Source of the DNA: Edaphochlamys debaryana
Taxonomy: Eukaryota > Chlorophyta > Chlorophyceae > Chlamydomonadales
Assembly (NCBI GenBank): GCA_016858145.1
Contig: JAEHOE010000135.1
Location: 186,001-250,000, forward strand
Length of the DNA: 64,000 bases
Direction of reading: 5' to 3'
Under the pieces are notes generated by a model. It ran no database searches. It worked only from the letters and a program-made list of their open reading frames with translations, and had not been told where the DNA came from. The translations under genes and the position numbers were made by a program. How positions within the stretch are numbered: the stretch's first letter is position 1; each line of letters begins with the position of its first letter. Below, piece by piece: positions 42,046-52,076 of this stretch.

Positions 42046-42816
42046 GGGGGGAGGGGGGAGGATGTTTGGAGAGCTGGAGTTCTGAGGACTGGGGCAGCGG
42101 GTGTGCAGCGGACGTTACGTGGCAGGCGTGTGCGCTTGACGGGCCCCTGACGCCCTCCCCCTGCACCCCCCACCCCCCCACCCCCACCCCACCCCCAAAG
42201 GGCGGCTCCATGGGGCAGCTGCTGATGCGGCAGATGTCGCAGACGCGCCGGGCCTACAGCGAGTACGAGGTGCGGTTGGGGCGGTTGGGGCGGTTGGAGC
42301 GGTTAGGGTGGTTGGAGGCGGACGCCTTGGGGGGCCATAGCGCGGGCGGCCGGCGGCTCCCCCATTCGCGCATCCCGCCCGGGCCGGCTGTTGCGGTCCC
42401 AGCTTGAGCCCTGTGAACCCGCTCCTCGCCTCCACACCCTGAGAAGAACAAGCCCTCCTCCTACCCCCCCTGCCCCCTGCCCCTGCCCCCCCAGGCCTTC
42501 TGTTGGGTGCGGGACGTGGCTGAGGCGCTCAACTACCTACACACGGCACCGCGGCCGGTGGGGGGGGGGGCGTTGGGGGCTGGTGGGGGCTGTGGGTGTG
42601 TCCCAGTAAGGCAGGCAAGGGGGCGTCAGCTGTGGAGGCCCGCCTTCGAAGCTGACACCCGTTTACCCCCCCTTCCCTTCCCCCCTCCCCCCCCCCCCAG
42701 GTGATGCACCGGGACATCAAGGCCGACAACGTGCTGCTGACGTCAGACCCCGAGTCGGGGCGGCCCTGCGCCAAGCTGATGGATTTTGGGGTGGGGGGGT
42801 AGGGGGGTGGGGGGTA

Positions 42817-42879
<63 letters not shown>

Positions 42880-45800
42880 AGGAGGGGGGCATGCGGGAGG
42901 TCTTGGGGAGAGGGCTGGTCGGTGCCAGGGGATGGCAGGCGGCACTTGCGGAGGGGGGGAGGGGGTTCCTCCCGCAGGAAGAGGGCGCGCTGACTCCATT
43001 GGAGTGTCTGGACTGGGTTCTTGCGCCGAGCCCACGCACGCTGACGCCGCCCCTCATCCCCAACCCCGACCCCTGCCCCTGCCCCCGTGTGGCTCCCCCG
43101 GCGCATCCGCAGCTCATGGCGGTGCGTAGCGGGGGGTTATGGGGGTCAGGTTTTGAGGACGGGGGTGGGCGTCGCTGTGCGTGATGGGGAGAGGGGGAGC
43201 CGCAGCGCAAGGGGTGCGAGGGGAGGTCGGTCGGGTCCTGCTGGGCCGGGCCCTGAGGCAGGGCGCCTTCCGGGGCCCCGCCCCTGACCTCCCAACCCCA
43301 TTCCCCACTCCCCCCCCCCCCACACCCCAGGCGCTCGACGGCCGCAACCCGCTGCTGCGCCGCCGCTCCCTGGCTCACCCCTCGGCGGGGGGCATGGGGG
43401 GGGCGGGGGACTCGGGGCTGGGGCGCACCAGCACGCGGTCGGCGGCGGGGGGCTCGCAGGGGGGCGGGGGGGGCGGGGGGTCCCTGGCGGCCCCCTCTGT
43501 GGCCACCTACTATGCGGACACCACCCACGAGGCCGGTGGGTGCGGGGAGTGGGGGGAGAAGGGGGGGGGTGCGGGGTGGGGATGGGGGGGGGAGGTAGGG
43601 GGGGTGCGGCTGGGAGGGAAGACTTGTCCAAGGGGGCGGGCTGCAGGCTGGTGGGCTGTGGCGTAGTGTGGAGGCTGCTGGGTGGGGTTGTGCGGTTGGG
43701 GGGGAGCGGGTCCGGGAGCGGGGCAGACTGGGGCGGGGGCTGAGGGCGGGGTTGGTAGGGATGCGAAGGGGCGGGGAAAGCACAGGGGACACCCACCCAA
43801 CCATAACTTCCAACCGATTCACTAACCCGCGATCCAGGCAAGATCTTCTACCTGGTGGACGAGCTCCCAACCACCACCGTAACCGCCATCCCCGAGCCGG
43901 CGGCGCAGCGGCGCGGGTCCATCGACATCGTCGGCGCCGCCGCCACCTCCCAGCACGCCGCCGCCGCCGCCGCCATCGCCGCCGCCGTCACTCCCACCGG
44001 CGGCGGCGGCGCGCCGCCACTCAAAACCCAGTTTGGCTTTGGCGGCATTGCCTCCCGCGGCGCCAGCTTCGACGGCGGCGCGGCGGCGGCGGGCCTGGCG
44101 GCGGCTGCCGCCGCAGCCGCCACCAGCGGGCCGCTGGCCGTCAAGACGTCGCTGACGCGGGGGGTGGTGGGGCTTGGGGGGCCGGGGGGTATGGTGGGGG
44201 CCGGCGGCACGGGCACGGGTATGGCGGCCGGGGGCCTGGTGCCGCTGAGTGAGGAGGCGTCGTACCACGGCAACACGGCAGGCGAGCGGGGGCGGGGGGG
44301 GAGGGGCGGTGGAGGGTCTTGGGCCAGGGGGTCTCCGTGGGCCCGCCCTGGACTTCGGCCTGGGCCTGGGTGGGCCTGGGCTCGGACATGCCTTGCCGCG
44401 GGCCGTCCAGGCTCGGTCGCTGGCATCTGCCCCACTCGGTAACCCCATGCCCCCCTGCGTTGGCCCACCCACCCAGGCTACGCCTCCTTGCTCATGCACC
44501 CCCGGCCCGTGCCCTCCCACTCCCACCCCCCCTCCCCTCCTCACCCCCCTCTCACCCCCCCCCCAGGCTATGCCTCCATGCTCATGCACCAGCAGATGCA
44601 GCGGCAGCAGGCCCGGGCCGCCGCCGCCGCCAGCGCCGCCGCCGCCGCCGCCGCCGCCGCGGCGCTGGGGCACTCGGCCACGCCGCACGCCCACTCCTCC
44701 GCCCACCCCCACCACCTCCCCCACCACCTCCACCACATCGCCCCCGTCACCCACTCCCTGCCCTCCTCCCTGCACGGCTCCCTGCACGGCGCCACGCCCG
44801 GGGGGGCGGGGGCGGGGGGGCCGGCAGGGGGGGGCGGCGGCGGCGGTCCGGGGTCGTTCGGGGGCACTGGGGGGCACTCGCCCCTGGACAGCCCCGCGTC
44901 TAGCTCCCGATGGCAGGTGGGAGGGGTCGGGTGGGGGCCTTGGAAGGGGTGCGGTGAGGTGAAGGGGGCTGGAGAGGGTTGAGCGGGGTATAGGGTGGTG
45001 TGTGATTGGGTTGGCGGGGTGGAGGGGAGCCGTCTCGAGGGGTGGCTGCTGCGTTGGGCCGGGCCGCCGGGTGGGGCGGGCGGTCGGCCACCTGCACTCG
45101 GTCACTCCTCTAACTCCCCCCTGTGACCGCCGCCCCTCCCCTGCTGAGCAACGAACACCCCTTCTCACCCCCTCTCTGGGCTCTCCAGTCTCTAACTCGC
45201 CAAAGGTCTCCCCTTCTCACTCCCCTCCTCCCTTCTCACTCCCTCCCCTTCTCACTCCCCCCCCCTCAGGCCTCGGACGTGCTCACAGCGGGGGCGGTGC
45301 GGCTGCGCATGCAGGCCGACTCGGAGGCAGACCCCACCTCGCCAACCGCCGCCGCAACCGCCGCCACGTCGGCGGCGGCGCCAACCGCCGCGGCCGTCAA
45401 CGGCCACGGCGGTACGGCGAGCCGTACGGTTTCGGGGCGGGATGGGTCGCTGGCGCGGCTGAGTGCGGCGGTGGCTAAGCCGGCGGCGGGGATGGCGGAG
45501 GAGCCGGGTGAGGGCCGGGGGGGCGGAGGGGGCGGGGGGCGGGGGAGGCGTGACGGGCGGGGCAGGAGAGCTGGAGGGGAGGGGCGGGGAGGTCAGGGGA
45601 GGGGGGGCTGGAGCGGGCGGGGGGTCTGCTACGGGGAGCGCGGAGGCTGCAGCAGAGGTAGGGGCGGGGCAGTAGTGCTGCTCCGGGCTTGATACCGGCA
45701 GGCAGCCCTCTGCAGCCGCCTCAAGCCTCACCCACCCTTTCTGTCCCCCCACCCCCCACCCCACCCCCACCCACCCACCCCCAGACCCCTGCTTCGATCC

Positions 45801-48800
45801 CGGCTATGAGGACGTGCTGCTGCGGGAAACCACCCCCATCAAGACAACCGCCCTCCAACTGAAACTCGCCGGAGAAAACGGTAACGGCCAACCGCCAACG
45901 GAACACCAACCGCACCATTCTCCCGGCAACGGCCATGGCAACGGTAACGGCGCCAGCCTGGCGGCGGCGGCCCTGGCGTCGCTGCAGGCCTCCCAACCGC
46001 CCTCGCGACGCGTTAGTCATGATGCCGTACCCATCATCGACGTGCACGGCAGCGCGGCGCGGCCGTTGACGCCGCCGCAGACCGCCGCCGTACCCATCCC
46101 CTCTGGCGGCGGCGGCGGCGGCGGGGCCGCCGCCGTCATTGCCGTTGCCCACGCCGCCGCCGCCGGCGGTCCCGACAACAAGCGGGCCGCGAGCTCTTCA
46201 TCTCTAGGCGTGCGGGACATGACTAAGGCGGAGCGGGAGGACGCGGACGAGCGGGCCAGCGCCACCAGTCGGACGAGCAGCAGGTCGGGCCTGGGCCCCG
46301 GGTCCCTGGGCCTGGCTGGGACCTCCCCCGGCGGCTCCCGGCTCCACCCGGCGGTGGCGGCACTGGTGGCGGAGCACAGGTGGGGGGGAGGAACGGGGGG
46401 GGGGGAGGGCGGGGGGCCGGGGGGCGTGGAGTGCCGTGCTCGCAGGGGCCGTGCAGTGTAGTCAGAACGATGACGGGGGATGCAGCTGAGCGCGTCGGTG
46501 AAGCCTCTGTGGCAACCATCCCTGGTCGCAACGCACGAGGAGAAAGGCAGGGTGCCAGCAGTGTTGGGGGGGAAGACAAGGGGGGGAGGGGGAAGGGGGG
46601 GCGGAGAGGACAGGGAGGCGGTCCAGGGCGGGAGCTGGGAAAGTGGGGAAGGGAGGGGGGGGGGGTTCTGAGGGTCCTGCGTAGGGGGCAGGCCGGGAGG
46701 CTGGCGGTCAGGCGGGGCAGGGCAAGGGGAGGGGGAGCGGTCGTGGAGTGGCGGCGGAGGCCGGGGGGCCCGAGCTGTGGGGGGAGCGGGGAAGGCGCCC
46801 TGGGGGGACGGCCACTGGGCTGAGTCAGGCGCGGGGTAGGCTCAGAGCCTTTCCGGGGGGCTCAGAGCCTTTCCGGGGGGGCCTCAAAGCCCTTCCGGGG
46901 GGCTCAGAGCCTTTCCGGGGAGGCTCAGAGTCTTTCCGGGGAGGCTCAGAGGGGGGGCTCAGAGCCTTTCCGGGGAGGCTCAAAGCCTTTCCGGGGGGGC
47001 TCAGAGCCTTTCCGGGGAGGCTCAGAGCCTTTCCGGGGGGGCTCAGAGCCCTTCCGGGGGGGCTCAGAGCCCTTCCGGGGGGGCTCAGAGCCCTTCCGGG
47101 GGAGGCTCAGAGCTTTCTCTTTCCGGGGGGGCTCAGAGCCTTTCCGGGGAGGCTCAGAGGGGGGGCTCAGAGCCTTTCCGGGGGGGCTCAGAGCCTTTCC
47201 GGGAGGGCTCAGAGCCTTTCCGGGGGGGCTCAGAGCTTTTCCGGGGGGGCTCAGAGCCTTTTTGGGGAGGCTCAGAGCCTTTCCGGGGGGGCTCAGAGCC
47301 TTTCCGGGGGGGCTCAGAGCCTTTCCGGGGGGGCTCAGAGCCTTTCCGGGGGGGCTCAGAGCCTTTTCGGGGAGGCTCAGAGCCCTTCCGGGGGGCTTAG
47401 AGCCCTTCCGGGGGGGCTCAGAGCCCTTCCGGGGGAGGCTCAGAGCTTTCTCTTTCCGGGGGGGCTCAGAGCCTTTCCGGGGAGGCTCAGAGGGGGGGCT
47501 CAGAGCCCTTCCGGGGGAGGCTCAGAGCCTTTCCGGGGAGGCTCAGAGTCTTTCCAGGGGGGCTCAGAGCCTTTCCGGGGAGGCTCAAAGCCCTTCCGGG
47601 GGGGCTCAGAGCCCTTCCGGGAGGGCTCAAAGCCTTTCCGGGGAGGCTCAGAGCCCTTCCAGGGGGGCTCAGAGCCCTTCCGGGGGAGGCTCAGAGCCCT
47701 TCCGGGGGGGCTCAGACCCCTTTCGGGGGAGGCTCAGAGCCTTTACGGGGCGGCTCAGAGCCTTTACGGGGGGGCTCAGAGCCTTTACGGGGGGGCTCAG
47801 AGCCTTTCCGGGGGGGCTCATAGCCCTTTGGGGGGGCTCAGAGCCCTTCCGGGGGAGGCTCAGAGCCTTTCCGGAGGGGCTCAGAGCCCTTTGGGGGGGG
47901 CTCAGAGCCTTTGGGGGGAGGTTCAGAGCTCTTGGGGGGAGGTTCAGAGCTCTTGGGGGGCTCAGAGCCTTTACGGGGAGGCTCAAAGCCCTTCCAGGGG
48001 GGCTCAGAGCCCTTCCAGGGGAGGCTCAGAGCCCTTCCGGGGGGGCTCAGAGCCCTTCCAGGGGGGCTCAGAGCTTTTCCGGGGGGGCTCAGAGCCCTTC
48101 CGGGGGAGGCTCAGAGCCTTTCCGGGGGGGCTCAGAGCCTTTCCGGGGGGGCTCAGAGCCTTTCCGGGGGGGCTCAGAGCCCTTCCGGGGGAGGCTCAGA
48201 GCCTTTACGGGGGGGCTCAGAGCTTTTCCGGGGGGGCTCAGAGCCTTTTCGGGGGGGCTCAGAGCCTTTCCGGGGGGGCTCAGAGCCTTTCCGGGGGGCC
48301 GCTCGCTCTCTCTTCCGCTCGCCAGTATACCTGGAAGTTAAATGTCCCTTACCTCCCCACCCCCCACCCCCCCACCCCCCTCCCCAGGAGCTCCTCTCAG
48401 CGCTCAATGGGCACCGGCAGCAACCCGGGCGCCCTCACCCCCGGGGCGGGGGGCGGGGGCGGGGGGCCGCTGGGGACCGTGTCCATAACTCGGCTGCTGC
48501 AGGTGGAGGGCAGGGGAGGGGGGGTATGGGTGTTTGAACCTGAGCGCGCTTGCGTCTCATGTAGGTCCGGATGACCGCGCAAGTGGCGGGGGCCAGGGGA
48601 CAAAGGGGGGCGCCGGGAGCGGGGCAGAGTCAAACGTGTGGAGTTGGCGGTTGAGGGCTCAGACGTGGCTTGTCTGTGGCGCTCCGTCAGAATTGTCTTT
48701 CCTCCCCCCTTCCTCCCCCCCTCCCCTGCCCCCCCTGACAGGGCCGCTACGAGCAGGACTTCCAGTGGGTGTGGCGGCTGACGGGGCAGACGGGGAGCTG

Positions 48801-50804
48801 CATGTACATGGTGGGGGGGGGGGGGGAGGGAGGGGGAGGGGTTGGCGGGGGCATCGGGAGCAAGAGGGCCGACGCGCAGCACAGCGACCCGCCAGGCAGC
48901 TCCCCCACAGCTGGCCAGGGCCCGGCACGTTCCCCCGCCCCCCTTGCCCCCGACACGGCCCGGCCCCTGCTCCCCGCCCTGCCCTGCCCCTGCCCTCTTG
49001 CGGAGACCCGCATCTCACCCCCCTCCCCCACCCGCCCCCCCAGGCCCCTGAAGTGTTCCGCAATATGCCGTACAACGAAAAGGTTGACGTGTTCAGGTGG
49101 GGGGGCACGTGGGGCGGGGGGAGAGAGGGAAGGGGAGGTACCGAGAGTATGACTATCTTGTCAGGGGCAGGCATGGAGGCGGAGGCTCGGCGCCATGGAC
49201 TGCCAGCCCACCGCCCTGCCCCCAAGCCTACCCCAAATCGGCCCCTCCTCACCTCCCCCCCCCTTCCCCCCCCCCTCCCATACCTCTCCCCCCCAGACGT
49301 CTCCCATACCTCTCCCCCCCAGACGTCTCCCATACCTCTCCCCCCCAGACGTCTCCCAGACCTCTCCCCCCCAGACGTCTCCCAGACCTCTCCCCCCCAG
49401 ACGTCTCCCAGACCTCTCCCCCCCAGACGTCTCCCATACCTCTCCCCCCCAGACGTCTCCCAGACCTCTCCCCCCCAGACGTCTCCCAGACCTCTCCCCC
49501 CCAGACGTCTCCCAGACCTCTCCCCCCCAGACGTCTCCCAGACCTCTCCCCCCCAGACGTCTCCCAGACCTCTCCCCCCCAGACGTCTCCCATACCTCTC
49601 CCCCCCAGACGTCTCCCATACCTCTCCCCCCCAGACGTCTCCCATACCTCTCCCCCCCAGACGTCTCCCAGACCTCTCCCCCCCAGACGTCTCCCAGACC
49701 ACTCCCCCCCCAGACGTCTCCCAGACCTCTCCCCCCCCAGACGTCTCCCAGACCTCTCCCCCCCTCCCCCTCTACCTCCCCCCCTACCTCCTCCCCTCCC
49801 CCCCCCAGCTTTGGTGTGTTGGTGTACGAGGTCTTCTCCCGCAACATGCTGGTCGTGTCAGCGGTGGGGCGGGGGGGGGGGGGGAGGGGGAGGGTTTAGC
49901 TTGTGAGGGGGCACTGGAGGGGCAGGGGGCTTGAATGCGGGTAATGTTGGAAGGCCCCTGCGGCTTGTCGGTTGTAGAGCAAAAAGGTACCTCTGAAGTC
50001 TCATCCCCCCCCTCCCCCCCCCCTTCCCCCCTCCCTCCCTCTTCCCCCACCCCCCCAGCTCAACCTCAAGGAGCTGCGGCTCATGGGCAAGGACACACCC
50101 GAGGTGGGGGGGGGAGAGGGTTGGGAACGGGTTCACAAGGAGGGCTGAAGTCGCCGGTGGGAAGGAGACTGAGAGTTTGCGGGGCCCGCCTCCCTCACGT
50201 TTGGGCGGCCCGGCGCCATCACCAACTCCTGCTTTCTCACGCCATTCCCCCCCTCCACCCCCCACCCCCCTGTCAGGGCTACGCCTCCCACGTGGCCTCC
50301 GGCTACCGCCCGCCCCGCCCCAACGCCATGCCCCTGCCCCTGTACGAACTCATCAGCGCATGCTGGTAGGGGGGGGGGCCTTGAAGGGAAGGGAAGGGCG
50401 AACGGAAGGAGGCAGGGCAAAGGCGTGGGCATGTAGCCGGGCTCCGTTGGGAGCCACCCACGTGCCCGGGCTCTTGTGCCCACCCTGCCGTACCCTGCTT
50501 CCCTGCCCCTTGCTTGCCTGCCTGAGGTTGGTCACGGACGCGGGGAACGCCCTTCGGGCCGGGCGCAGTTGGAAGCAGCGACCTCGGGGCCTTGCGCGCA
50601 CCCCACCTCCTCACGCACCCCTCCCCCGGTCCTCACCCCCACCCTCAACCCCACCCCCACCCCCCCTGGTCCAGGGCCGCCGACCCCTGCAACCGCCCCG
50701 CCATGGCCGATGTGGTGGAGACCCTCCGTGTGCTGCAGGAGGCGCTGGCGCCGCACCCCCCCGCGGCCTCGGTGGGGGCGGCGTGCGGCTGCAGCGTCAT
50801 GTGA
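40630..50804 (+). CDS. RAF-like (MAPKKK-type) protein kinase with giant activation-segment insert
   Basis: Exons: 40630-40767, 41290-41343, 41552-41601, 41883-41991, 42201-42269, 42495-42557, 42701-42790, a tentative 9-nt exon 43114-43122, 43331-43535, 43838-44281 (GC donor), 44567-44916, 45270-45507, 45785-46379, 48388-48502, 48742-48810, 49044-49096, 49809-49863, 50059-50103, 50277-50365, 50675-50804. Total 2970 nt, 989 aa, phases consistent. Landmarks: GKGGFAAV (30-37), VAVK (47-50), catalytic [11 protein letters not shown] (164-174), DFG (189-191), then about 675 residues, then [15 protein letters not shown] (APE at 867-869), [31 protein letters not shown] is typical of plant/algal RAF-like and ILK-like kinases. 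The insert is Ala/Gly/Ser-rich low complexity. The protein ends CGCSV-M. Presumed cytosolic Ser/Thr kinase in stress or MAP-kinase signalling; partners unknown. Confidence 0.9.
42004..42044 (+). repeat. 41-base G run in intron
   Basis: Uninterrupted G run just inside the intron after exon 41883-41991. Confidence 0.9.
42817..42878 (+). repeat. 62-base G run in intron
   Basis: Uninterrupted G run beginning 27 nt after the DFG exon, within a larger G-rich stretch (42791-42893). Confidence 0.9.
44476..44590 (+). repeat. Duplicated 3' splice site / exon start
   Basis: AGGCTACGCCTCCTTGCTCA at 44476 and AGGCTATGCCTCCATGCTCA about 90 bp downstream (near 44566), each preceded by a C-rich tract. Only the second leads into a long open exon. 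Confidence 0.75.
46838..48300 (+). repeat. 21-bp minisatellite in RAF-like kinase intron
   Basis: About 65-70 degenerate copies of a 21-bp unit (GGCTCAGAGCCTTTCCGGGGG), with occasional units of different length. It occupies most of intron 46380-48387. It stays open in the gene sense because the unit is 7 codons without stops ([14 protein letters not shown] or QSLSGGA depending on frame). I treat it as intronic because splicing 46379 to 48388 keeps the kinase phase. Confidence 0.9.
49275..49772 (+). repeat. 26-bp minisatellite made of acceptor-like units
   Basis: About 18-19 copies of a 26-bp unit (CCTCTCCCCCCCAG plus ACGTCTCCCAGA or a T variant) fill most of intron 49097-49808. Each unit contains a polypyrimidine tract ending in CAG. 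The genuine acceptor is at 49808. Confidence 0.9.
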
Positions 50805-52076
50805 GGGGGGGGCGGGGCGGGGGGTGGAGGGGGAGGGGGGGGGGAGGGGGGGGGGATCAGCGCTGAGGAGGCGGAGGGCAGGCGGAGGCGGAGTTGGAGC
50901 TGGGAGGCGGGGGCGGCGGGGGCGGCGGGGGCGGGGGGCTGTGAGCTGGGTGCGCATTTGGGACTTTGGGAATCATCTCGGACTGATAATGACTTGGCAC
51001 TATCAAAGCATTGCGTCCGGCGGTGGGCACGGTGAGCACGAGCAGTAGATAGGAGCGCTGAGCATTGTTAGATGCGAGCGACGCAGGGGTGGGGCCCCAG
51101 CCGGGGGGGTGCTTGCGTGCCCAGGCATATAAATTCGAGGGGGTTTGGGCTGGTGCAGGGTTGTGGGAGGTGCGGGTCAGGGAGGTGACCCGCCTTTGGG
51201 CACGCGCGCGATACCAGGGGTGGTGACTAGCCGTGGTTGAGTTGAGTGCGAGATGTACAATCGTGAGGCGAGCGCAGGGGACCCCTGCATCGGCTGGGGC
51301 CATTGTTCGATTGATCGGGGCAAGCATGGGGAGGTGTCGGGAGCTGGGAGCTAGAAGCGTGAGGGGGGCCCAAGCGGGCGAGCCTCACTGAAGGCGTCTG
51401 GTGTTGGGGGTCGTGCAGAGTAATATCCCGGGCTGTAATCGGCGGGGCAGGCCCCAACGACACGTGCCGTGCAGCGAACCCCCCCCCCCCCGGGGTGTCT
51501 CTGCGCACGCACACCGCTGTATCGGCAGCCAGCGCCTGCGGCCGCGCAGCGACCCACTGCGACCCACGAGGCCCACCCAGGGGCAGCAGGCGACTGGTTC
51601 CCCAGGCCGTGCCCTTGTGCATTCGCTTGCCTGGCACTCCTGTTTTTCAACCCACGACATGGACATGAGGAGAGCGACCCGCTAGCTAACCCGGCCTCTA
51701 CCCGGGTGACCCAGGAGGCCAAGCCTACCCCCCCTTACCCCCGCAGCTACTTCCCCGGAGGCACGGGAGACCCATCCCATCCCTTATACGCCCCCCCCCC
51801 CCCAACCCGCACGAAAGTTCAACGCCTCCGCCCCTGTCCGTCCATCAACTGCACACCCGGTGTCCCACTCCCCCACAGCAGCCCAGAGCTGTTGTGGGCC
51901 GGGATTGCACTCTGTTGGCCTTGCTTTTCGCGTAACCTCGTCTCGTAACCTTTTTCCCCACAGCCCAGCAGCCGGCCCCTAGGCCCTAGCGCAGCTGCGC
52001 CACAGCAAACCGCACACCATGCAACGTCCATGCAGGGCCCATGCACGCAGCACAGACCGTAGCGCGCAGCAAACCG
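50805..52076. other. Intergenic between convergent genes
   Basis: 3' regions of the RAF-like kinase and of the minus-strand gene. G-rich up to about 50940, then lower GC. A TGTAA motif, the usual volvocine polyadenylation signal, occurs near 51432 on the plus strand. No gene seen. Confidence 0.5.

Noticed and set aside
42791..42893. Poly-G stretch as telomeric or centromeric sequence
   Set aside because: No telomeric unit (TTTTAGGG or TTTAGGG) is repeated there, and it lies inside an intron flanked by in-phase exons.
46748..48574. 608-codon open frame across the 21-bp repeats as a repeat protein gene
   Set aside because: The unit is 7 stop-free codons, so openness is automatic. The reading changes frame register along the array, and splicing 46379-48388 restores the kinase phase.
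48659..49847. Long frames on both strands over the 26-bp array, and a CRISPR-like look
   Set aside because: Three 26-bp units give 26 stop-free codons, so every frame is open. There are no unique spacers between repeats and the genome is eukaryotic, so it is a minisatellite, not CRISPR.
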